Part shown: in pieces, positions 55,900 to 64,000 of the stretch
How the letters are laid out: the number at the start of each line of letters is the position of its first letter
Position numbering within the stretch: the stretch's first letter is position 1
Assembly (NCBI GenBank): GCA_034509755.1
Contig: CM067547.1
Coordinates: forward strand, 53,019,359 to 53,083,358
Source of the DNA: Anisodus tanguticus
Taxonomy: Eukaryota; Streptophyta; Magnoliopsida; Solanales; Solanaceae
Length of the DNA stretch: 64,000 nt
Direction of reading: 5' to 3'
The notes under the pieces: model-generated
The model's input: only the letters and a program-made list of their open reading frames with translations
What the model was told of the DNA's origin: nothing
Databases searched by the model: none
Position numbers and translations under genes: made by a program

Positions 55900-58800
55900 A
55901 TGGGCAACTGTAACAGCTCATCTTCCGACCAAACCACCACCACTTCCTCCGGCGCCGCCGCCACTTCAACGCCGTCTCAACCACCGTCAACCACCACCGG
56001 TATCCGCGTCATCCCTTCCTCACAACCACCACCTCCACGACCACTCTCCGGCATCGGCCGTGTTCTCGGCCGGCCAATGGAGGATGTTCGCTCAATCTAC
56101 ATTTTCGGCGGCGAATTAGGCCGCGGTCAATTCGGAGTCACATATTTAGTAACTCACAAGCACACGCGCCAGCAGTTCGCGTGTAAGTCAATCGCCACAC
56201 GAAAACTCATCAATAAGGATGATATTGATGATGTTCGCCGTGAAGTTCAGATCATGCATCACCTTACCGGTCACCGGAACATTGTGGAACTTAAAGGTAC
56301 CTTCTAGAACAAGCATCATGTTCATTTTGTATATCCGTTTTTGCTTTATTCCCTCCATTTCGTTCTCATTAATAGTTATGTATATTTGTGTGGCTGTAAA
56401 TGATCTCATTAATAGTACTATATTTGTGTGACTGGAAATCATCCCATTAATAGTACTATATTTGTGTGGCTGCAAATAATCTATTTTAAAGGTAAATTGA
56501 TGCTAAATATAGAAATATGCCTCTGATTAATAGTATGATTTTTCATAACTTAAACGTACCTTCGAGGACAAGCATCATGTTCATTTTCTATTTCCGTTTT
56601 GCTTTATTCTGTCCATTTCGTTCTCATTAATAGTATCACTATATTTATGTAGCCGTAAATCATTCCACTAAAGGTAAGTTGAGTATTTTAAAGGTAAATT
56701 ATTTCTAAATATAGAAATAGGTCTCTGATTAAATAGTATGATTTTTCATAACTTAACCTTCGAGGATAAGCATCATGTTCATTTTCTATATCTGTTTTGC
56801 TTTATTGCCTCCATTTCGTTCTCATTAATACTAGTACTATATTTGTGTGACTGTAAACCAATCTCATCGATGGTAAATTGAGTATTTTAAAGGTAAATTG
56901 TTACGAAATATAGAAACATGCCTTTGATTAATAGTACTATGACTTTTCATAAGCATCATGTTCATTTTCTATATCCTTTTTGCTTTATTCCGTCCATTTC
57001 GTTCTCATTAATAGTACTATATTTGTGTTGTTGTAAATCATCTCAACAACAACAACATACCATAGTGTAATCCCACAAGTTTCTGTAAATCATCTCATTG
57101 ATTTACAGCTATATAAAACTGAGTATTTTAAAGGTAATTGTTATGAAAAATATTAGTTAGTAGTCGCGTAAATTACATTGTCAAAAAAAGTAGTCGTGTA
57201 AATTGTTAGTAGTGAGATGATTTACAACTAATGCTAGTTATTATTAGTTAGTAATGGAGTAGTTATTTTTCATAACATTACTCAATTTACTTTCTCATCT
57301 TCTCCTTATTTAGTAGCTGTAAATATTAATTTACACGAATACTAACTAATACTACTAAATAAGGAGAAGATGAGAAGGTAAATTGTTAGTAGTGAGATGA
57401 TTTACAACTAATACTCAATTTAGGAATATGTCCTAGTATCTTATTCTTCAATTTTCATTATAGAATATGCTTCTGATTAATAGTATGATATTTCATAACT
57501 TGAAGGGACCTTCGAGGACAAGCATCACGTTCATCTCGTTATGGAACTTTGTGCCGGCGGCGAACTTTTTGACCGGATAATTGCTAAAGGACATTATTCC
57601 GAGCGAGCTGCTGCTGGACTTTGCCGGCAGATGGTTACTGTGGTTCACTATTGTCATTCTATGGGAGTTATGCATAGGGATTTAAAGCCTGAAAACTTCT
57701 TATTTTTGAGCTCCGATGAAAGTTCACCGTTGAAAGCTACTGATTTTGGGTTATCAGTCTTTTTCAAACCAGGTATTATTCGATCGTCAATCAATTGCGC
57801 CTTATTTTTAAGCTAATTGAGGTCTACTGTAATGAATTTTCTATATCTGTTTTGCTTTGTTCTGTCCATTTCGCTATCATTAATAGTAGAGAGAATAGGT
57901 TAAGACCTCCTAAACTATTACCGTTGTGGAGTTTTATATCTAAAGTATTAAGTGTTCACAAAAAGCATGAACTATCACGAACTCATAATAGAATATATGA
58001 CATGCTACATGAGCATCACGCAAAACTCTTCCAAAGAGTTCCGAGAGGCATTAAACGTGGAGACAAATTTGAGTGAATAGGTTAAATCCACTCTAAACTA
58101 TCACCGTTTGCGAGTTTCATACCTAAACTATTAGGTGTTCACTGAACCCCTAAACTACCATGAACTCATTGTGCCAGGTGGACTCATTTTTAAGACTTTT
58201 TTCATCTCCCACGTGCCTCTCAGCACGTTATCCCAAATATTTTGCCACATATTCAAAAGAAAAAGGCAGTCCGGTGCACTAAGCTCCCGCTATGCGCGGT
58301 GTCCGGGAAAGGGCCGGACCACAAGGATCTATTGTACGCAACCTTATCTTGCATTTCTGCAAGAGGATGTTTCCACGACTTGAACCCGTGACTTCCAGGT
58401 CACATGGCAGCAACCGAGATTTTTTTAATCTAAAGGGAGTTATAGTCCAGGGGGTAACAGGAACATCCAATAGTATAGGTATAGGTATAGGTATGGAACT
58501 TGCAAACGGTAATAATTTAGTTTTTTTTAAACCTGTTCACTCTTAGTAGTGTGATTTTTCATAATTTGGATATATTTGCGTCGGCCATCACTACTTTGAA
58601 AGAATCTAAGCATCAAACACAAATCCTTGGCAGTGGTGAGTGACGCAGGACCATTTTAAGCTCAATTGGAAACCTTATGCAACCAACGGGCATGAAATGT
58701 TATATACTCTAACAGGCTAGTCCTTTATCCAGAGTTGGATTTGGCCTTTGCAAGTGGGATCATAGGTGGAATTGGGATTATATTATGATGAATTTTATAT

Positions 58801-61800
58801 TACCATAATTTGTTTATATGCATATTATATACAGAAGGGATTGTTTCATAACTTCATTGTAATTGTTTAACTGATGATTTGTGTTATAGTGAGGTTTAGA
58901 TGAAAGTGGATACTTGTATGATTTAGAAATATGTTTTCCTCGTATCTATGTTGCTACTAAGTCATCCTCTCTTGTGTTCCTGCATTGGCGCCTGTTGTTG
59001 TTTTGAGAAGTCCTGATAGTTTGCAGGTAGCAGAACAATATAACAATGCCAAATTAAATTCTTTTGAGGAAAAAGAATAATTCACTTAACCAGTGCCTGC
59101 TGTTTGTGAAACCAAGCCTCAGTGCTTGGCCTATTAGAAAGGTCAATCTCGAGCTTTACAAATTCCACATTCCTGTAAGCAGATTAGGTCCACTGGGTGT
59201 GCTTCCCCTTTTCAACAATTGTCTTTCCTTGTCAAAAAGGTTCAAGGTTAACAACGAACTTCCAAAATCTCATAGATATCCCGTTATGATGATAACATTA
59301 CTGAATTTTTTCTTAATGTCCAATGATTTAATGTTGATTCAGCAAAATTATTGATTTAATGTTGTTTAGTCTTGGAAATCAAGAAGCCCTTCATGTAACA
59401 GGATTCAAGCCGCTTACCTGGATCATGTATCTTTCATCTTATGCTTTGTTAGATTTTTAGCTGGACCACTTCTTTACGGCTCTTTGGGATATATTAGACC
59501 AATTCAACCTAAAAACCATACGTGGATGCAGGTGATGTGTTCAAAGACCTAGTTGGTAGTGCATATTATGTGGCTCCTGAAGTTCTGCGCCGAGAATATG
59601 GACCTGAAGCTGATATTTGGAGTGCTGGAGTTATTCTATACATTCTACTCAGTGGTGTTCCACCATTTTATGGAGGTAACTTCATTTGCTACCTCTAGAA
59701 TATTAGCATTGGAATTTCCTAAAGCTTCTTCATCTTTATTGATTTTCCTTATCGTTTCAGCACAGATAGAACTATGGTGGATTCTTGCATGTACCATATA
59801 ACATCTTCTTTCTGTTGCCTTTACACTAAAATATGAAGAAGAAATTCAGAATACACTGGAAATATTAGGAACTCGACCAAATGGCATTAAAGTTGAAGAA
59901 TTTCATACTTATCTCGCAGATATATTTGAACCGCATTATGAGTGTTCCCTTGTAATTATCATAATGTAACAGTATAGACAAATTTATCATACTGATTAAA
60001 TTGTATCTTGCATTAGTTAGTGTTTTCTGAGGGTCTCTCGGAAACAGCCGCTCTACCTACCAAGGTAGATGTAAGGTCTGCGTACACTCTACCCTCCCCA
60101 GACCCTACCCTCCCAGACCCACGTTGTGGGACTTCACTGGGTATGTTGTTGTTGTTGTTGCATTAGTTAGTGTTTTCCTTGGTATCTAGGCATCTTTTCC
60201 GACTCCATATATGCAACTTGCTTCCTGTAAAATTAGCAAGGGGGGATATCTGCTCCAATTATTTAAAACCATTTGCCAGTGTCAAACTTGGGGAAGCATA
60301 TCCTTTTCTTTTCTTTTTGTTTTTTTAAAGCCATGGTGTCCAGATCAGCTTCGCGCACCTCGACTAATTCCATGAGGACCTACTACCTCCTACCAGCAAC
60401 ACTCCTACCAGCAACAGGTACCGAGTAACTCCATCCACCAAGGCTTGGACTAACGAGAAAAAATCACCTAGTGTTTTTGCCTCTGTTGGGATTTGAACTT
60501 GAGACCTTATGCTTCTCAACCCACTTCATTGGTCACTAGGCCACACAGATTTAGGCAATTGATTTTGTAAGATGGTTTACTAAAATTTGCTGAGCCTTTT
60601 GTTTCTAGTGCTGAATAGCTACCAGAAGCTAGTTATACAGGAAAAAGCTTTTGCATAATATGCTCCTAGAAAATATGCGATGTATTTTTCATTGACTTGG
60701 ATATATTTCTCTTTCTTTGTACGCAGAGAATGACCAGAGTATCTTTGATGCTGTTCTTCGAGGTCATCTTGATTTTTCATCTGATCCTTGGCCTTCAGTA
60801 TCAAGTAGCGCTAAAGATCTTGTTAAGAAGATGCTACGATCTGATCCTAGAGAAAGACTTGCTGCAGCTGAAGTCCTAAGTGAGATTTAGCTTTAATCAA
60901 GATCTGTCATACTTCCTCTATTTCAATTTGTTTGTCCTAGTTTGACTCAGCACGGAGTTTAAGAAAATAAAGAAGACTTTTGAACGCCAAATTTCTTCCC
61001 TCTTAAGACACCTTGATGTATGGGTGTGACATGTCTATCTAACTTTATATTGATCCTTAAAATATATTAGAAAATTACTAACCCATCCACACTTGTAGTT
61101 GTATATGATATTCATATTAACAGAAAAGCTACTATATCCGCACCTTATACTTATTCAAAAGAATAAATGTACAACATACCTTGTGGACTAGTTTGGGAGT
61201 ATTAACTAGAAAGAAAAACTATGATCTTTGTGATTACTCCTACTGGTGGGTGCTGGATATGATGGTTATAATTCGGGAGCGACCATTTCATTGTGCATTG
61301 TATTAACAGTTAGGCCACGAATTATTGATTTGTTGTATTCACATATGATGGTATACTAGGACTTTCATATTCTTATACTATTTTTAGTTGACACTAGCTT
61401 GATGCATTTAATAATATTATTTATCAAAATAACATATGCACAAACTTTTTGTACTATAACAAGTAAATATTTTGTGCAAATGTAGATCATCCATGGATGA
61501 GAGAAGATGGTGATGCATCTGACAAGCCTCTTGACATTGCTGTCTTATCTAGAATGAAACAATTCCGTGCTATGAACAAGCTGAAGAAAGTAGCACTGAA
61601 GGTTAGAGTCGAGTATTAATTGTTCATAATCTTAACGAGATAAGTAATTGAGTAGCACTGAAGGTTAGAGTCGTGTATTAATTGTTCATAAGCAATTTGT
61701 TTCCCTCTCTTGTGTTCCCTACAACTGGGCTTATCATTTGTTTCCCTTAATTTGTAGGTAATTGCTGAAAATCTCTCCGAAGAAGAAATCATTGGCTTGA

Positions 61801-62918
61801 AGGAAATGTTCAAATCCATAGACACAGATGACAGTGGGACAATTACATTTGAAGAATTGAAAGCTGGTCTTACAAAAATGGGCACAAAGCTTTCTGAGTC
61901 AGAAGTCAGGCAGTTGATGGAAGCGGTATTTTCCTGGCCATTCCTTATTTTATGGTTACTGTTCCCTCTCGCTTTCGATCATATCTCCATCTTGCAATTA
62001 TTGGTCTTATTCATTTTACAAAGTTGCAAGCAGTGGATCACTTGATGGGATAATTTCTGGAACTAAGGGTGTGTTTGGTACGAAGGAAAATGTTTTCCTA
62101 GAAAATATTTTCTTGGAAAACAAGTGGGTTTCTTACTTATTTCTTAGTGTTTAGTAAGTAAGCACAAAAAAATATTTTCTCAAGAACATTTATATGTTAT
62201 CTAGCAAAATGCTATGGGAGTGGGATGGGATAGGGGTTGGGGGCGTTGGGTGGGTGGGGAAGAGACCATGTACTTGGAATGTCACTTATGGAACTTGTTT
62301 TCCCTACTTTCATTAGGGAAGTCATTTTCCTCATTTTTAAGGAACTTGCTTTGCTAGAAAAAATGTTTTCCAAATCATATTGACCAACCAAACATGGGAA
62401 AATTGTAAAAAATCTTTTGGAAAATGTTTTCCTCCATACCAAACACACCCTAAAAGCTTCTTGGTGAAGCACATGAACAGAAGACTGCATAGTCCAATGG
62501 AAAGACTTCGTTTTGGTGAATGCCCTTAAAATAGTTCGATATGATGAATATTTGGCTTTCAACTACTCAGAAGATTGGGTGCATATAGCATAATACAGAT
62601 ATTCGGTTGCTCTTCCAGGCTGATGTTGATGGAAATGGAACAATTGATTACCTTGAGTTCATAACAGCTACGATGCACATGAATCGCATGGAAAGAGAAG
62701 ATCACTTGTACAAAGCGTTTGAGTATTTTGACAAGGATAACAGCGGGTATGAAACTATCTGCCTTCTACTCTACATTGGATTAACATTTTACTGTTTTCT
62801 AATCTTGGTCCCCTTTAGGTATATTACGAAGGACGAATTGGAGCATGCCCTGAAGGAATACAATATTACTGATGAAAAAACAATAAAAGAGATCATTGCT
62901 GAAGTTGACACAGACAAT
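55900..62918 (+). CDS. CDPK: Calcium-dependent protein kinase (3'-partial)
   Basis: A Ser/Thr kinase activated by Ca2+ through its own calmodulin-like domain. Exons: 55900-56296, 57506-57772, 59532-59675, 60727-60879, 61486-61601, 61758-61925, 62619-62746 and 62819-62918; all GT-AG and in phase, 491 residues in total. I chose ATG 55900 because it gives MGNC, the N-myristoylation start with a palmitoylation Cys. A Ser/Thr/Pro-rich variable region follows (5-66). The kinase domain has the ATP loop GELGRGQFGV (71-80), Lys96 in FACKS, HRDLKPEN (189-196), DFG (212-214) and VAPEVL. The autoinhibitory junction is AVLSRMKQFRAMNKLKKVAL. EF-hands 1-3 are DTDDSGTITFEE, DVDGNGTIDYLE and DKDNSGYITKDE; EF-hand 4 starts DTDN at the last visible exon end, and its remainder lies beyond the window. 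The frame is intact. The subgroup is not settled (CPK29-like from memory). Confidence 0.93.
56290..57000 (+). repeat. Tandem repeats in CDPK intron 1 with ghost exon-2 starts
   Basis: Units of about 200-260 bases begin at about 56290, 56549, 56752 and 56945. Each carries a degenerate copy of the exon 2 start: 'cttaaaggtaccttctagaa', 'cttaaacgtaccttcgagga', 'cttaaccttcgaggataagc', and a short 'cataagcatcatgttcatt'. Then comes 'ttgctttatt', 'tccatttcgttctcattaat' and 'atatttgtgt'. The true version, 'cttgaagggaccttcgagga', is at 57499-57518. A further piece of the unit without the exon part is in intron 2 at about 57832-57892. Confidence 0.88.
57287..57382. repeat. Hairpin-forming inverted repeat in CDPK intron 1
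   Basis: The left arm 'tttctcatcttctccttatt' plus 'tagtag' (57291-57316) and right arm 'ctactaaataaggagaagat' plus 'gagaa' (57352-57376) are perfect reverse complements over at least 23 bases, with one mismatch in the outward extension to 'tttac'/'gtaaa'. The loop is about 36 bases. Direct repeats 'agtagtgagatgatttacaa' flank it at about 57207 and 57389. Confidence 0.85.
57890..58190. repeat. Two-copy repeat in CDPK intron 2
   Basis: 'aataggttaagacctcctaa' with 'ctattaccgttgtgg' (57893-57935) and 'aataggttaaatccactcta' with 'ctatcaccgtttgcg' (58076-58113) are copies about 180 bases apart. Each is followed by 'ctaaa-tatta-gtgttcac' and 'aactcat'. It is probably a MITE or a tandem repeat; no clear ends. 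Confidence 0.55.
58263..58420 (-). mobile_element. TS SINE in CDPK intron 2
   Basis: On the plus strand: 'ggcagtccggtgcactaagc', 'tcccgctatgcgcggtgtcc', 'gggccggaccacaaggatct' and 'attgtacgcaaccttatctt', then 'cacgacttgaacccgtgact' (the B box reversed) and 'ggtcacatggcagcaacc'. This is the tobacco TS SINE in reverse orientation, nearly full length. The repeat-tail end at the left is not preserved as a TTG run. Confidence 0.8.
60030..60165 (+). mobile_element. TTG-tailed SINE in CDPK intron 3
   Basis: 'ctgagggtctctcggaaac', 'gctctacctaccaaggtaga', 'gtaaggtctgcgtacactct', 'ccctccccagaccctaccct' and 'gtgggacttcactgggtatg' lead to (TTG)n at 60146-60160. Direct duplications 'gcattagttagtgttttc' at 60013-60030 and 60160-60177 flank it, so this copy is complete with an 18-base target duplication. 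Confidence 0.85.
60331..60552 (-). mobile_element. Au-type SINE in CDPK intron 3
   Basis: On the plus strand: 'ccatggtgtccagatcagct', 'cgcgcacctcgactaattcc', 'ccaccaaggcttggactaac', 'gggatttgaacttgagacct' (a reversed B box) and 'cacttcattggtcactaggc'. These are, from memory, the order and wording of the Au SINE in reverse. An internal 'cctaccagcaaca' is repeated. Confidence 0.7.
60915..61090. mobile_element. Stowaway-like MITE remnant in CDPK intron 4
   Basis: 'ttcctctatttcaatttgtt', 'ttgactcagcacggagttta' and 'gacttttgaacgcc' follow the start of the first MITE family (compare 3835-3900). The right end is degraded and no TA-flanked terminus was identified. Confidence 0.5.
62067..62450. mobile_element. 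Tourist-like (PIF/Harbinger) MITE in CDPK intron 6
   Basis: The ends 'gggtgtgtttggtacgaagg' and 'cctccataccaaacacaccc' are inverted repeats (GGGTGTGTTTGGTA), flanked by the 3-base duplication TAA at 62064-62066 and 62451-62453. Further inside, 'aaaatgttttcctagaaaat' pairs with 'ttttggaaaatgttttcc'. It is 384 bases, non-coding. Confidence 0.9.
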
Positions 62919-62950
62919 GTACGGTATCCTTTACTTTATGCAAGTTTATA

Positions 62951-63217
62951 CTCCCTCCATCTCAAAAAACTTTTCACGTTTCGCTTCTCGAAGAGTCAAA
63001 CTACATAAACTTTTACCAATATATTAGATGTATTTTTTCGCCATATTAATGTGAAAAGAATTGTGACTTATACGGAGTAGTACTTTCCGTATAGTTTTTG
63101 AATATCTGAATTTTTAATTTAAAAATATTGAACTAATCTATTCTAAGTTAGCTCCAAAGATTAGTCAAATGACTCTCGAGAAGCAAAACATGACAACTAT
63201 TTTGGGACGGGAGGGGG
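62951..63217. mobile_element. Stowaway MITE in the last visible CDPK intron
   Basis: The ends 'ctccctccatctcaaaa' and 'ttttgggacgggaggggg' are inverted repeats, flanked by TA at 62949-62950 and 63218-63219. The inner sequence matches the element at 12409-12638. It lies 33 bases after the donor of exon 8. Confidence 0.85.
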
Positions 63218-63219
63218 TA

Positions 63220-64000
63220 TGATATTCTATTTACAACATCTAATCATCTTCTGTTTGTGAGTGTTTCTTTTGGTCAATTAGGAGATTTTATCTGAGTGCT
63301 TTGAGCAAATAGTAAGGACTCACTGTGGCTTAAATAACGACCGGAAATTGTGCTGGAGAACTGGAGTTGAATCTTTCCCTTTTTGTCTCCCTTTACAAAT
63401 AGGTCTCTCTCAAGGAGAGTAAATGATAAAAAGGGTCCTTCCTAAAGTATGCTCTGAACAGTTTTGGTCCGTTAAGTTTGCCAAAAGTTAACACTTTTGG
63501 TCTCCGCCAAATATTTAACGAACTCTGTTTTACGGGAACTGTAAAAAAAGATTTAACAAAAATACTAGGAAAGTCCCATCAAATCCTAAAAACTGCAACA
63601 CAGAAAACAGTAAATAACAGAAATCACACCGAAAAAACTGCACCAAACTCTAGAAAGAGACCAAAAATAGCAGAAACTGTACCTCCAAATGTGAGCTCCC
63701 GCTAAATCCTTTTTTTCCCAGAGTTACCCTCAAATGTATCGGACAGAGATCTTAAATATTCAACGGACACCAAGAGTGTTAACCTTTTGGCAAACTTAAA
63801 GGACTGAAAACTCTTCAGAGCATACTTTAGGGACTATCTTGAACCTACTCCCAAACATAAGTGACCATTCTCTCCTCTCAAGGAAGTAAATTTTTGGACG
63901 GCACTTTAGTGAACGTGTTTCTCGCCACTTGTTTGCAGAAATTATGTTTCTTACTAAAGATTGTCAATTGTAACAGTTTAACTGAGTCATTATAAATTTG
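63220..64000. other. CDPK intron with a long inverted repeat
   Basis: This is most likely still intron: the last exon (DGRINYDEF-type end of EF-hand 4 and the C-terminus) is not found before 64000. From about 63418 to 63875 there is a foldback structure. The left arm reads 'gggtccttcctaaagtatgc', 'tctgaac', 'aagtttgccaaaagttaaca', and the right arm reads 'gtgttaaccttttggcaaac', 'cttcagagcatactttaggg' and 'actat'. It is flanked by near-identical 'ctctcaaggagagtaaa' and 'ctctcaaggaagtaaa', probably a target duplication of 9-11 bases as for Mutator-like elements. Confidence 0.6.

Overview
This is plant nuclear DNA, very probably from the nightshade family (Solanaceae). GT-AG introns, Stowaway-, Tourist- and hAT-like MITEs, Tnt1-like Copia elements, TS/Au-type SINEs and TTG-tailed SINEs all point that way. 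The species cannot be fixed from the sequence alone. Much of the window is transposon; the host genes are spread out and long because of their introns.

Layout. (1) 874-4480 (+): five exons of a V-ATPase subunit E gene, complete at the C-terminus, with exon 1 beyond the left edge. (2) 4481-13252: intergenic DNA with a probable solo LTR (6011-7563), a tandem duplication, SINEs, a CACTA-type end, a G tract and two MITEs. (3) 13253-17710 (-): a near-complete but decayed Tnt1-like Copia element with TTTAC target duplication. (4) 18274-28736 (+): a cation/H+ antiporter pseudogene (CHX20-like). It carries nonsense and frameshift mutations and has an LTR retrotransposon composite (21634-28012, target duplication CTGTT) sitting in its coding exon. 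Inside that composite is the 3' half of a Tekay-like Gypsy element. (5) 29903-34225 (-): a truncated Copia fragment split by a 2.8-kb solo LTR (ATACC duplication). (6) 35817-36961 (+): the last exon of an unidentified gene, split by an 815-bp hAT-type MITE with an 8-bp duplication. (7) 39182-42369 (-): a short, internally deleted Copia element (AAAAG duplication). (8) 43568-55537 (-): another Copia element, into which a younger Copia element on the other strand (47680-54412, CCTAG duplication) has inserted. (9) 55900 to beyond 62918 (+): a calcium-dependent protein kinase gene with eight exons visible. The last exon, with the end of EF-hand 4 and the C-terminus, lies past the right edge.

The three recognisable host genes do unrelated jobs: vacuolar proton pumping, endomembrane cation/proton exchange and calcium signalling. 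Plant genes are not in operons, so neighbourhood says little about function. The most unusual pattern is that three separate host loci (V-ATPase E, the unidentified gene and the CDPK) each have an intron with tandem repeats that carry ghost copies of the next exon's splice acceptor and first bases. In the CDPK the splice donor itself lies at the start of such a ghost copy, which suggests the intron arose by tandem duplication. No convincing new biological system beyond this was found.
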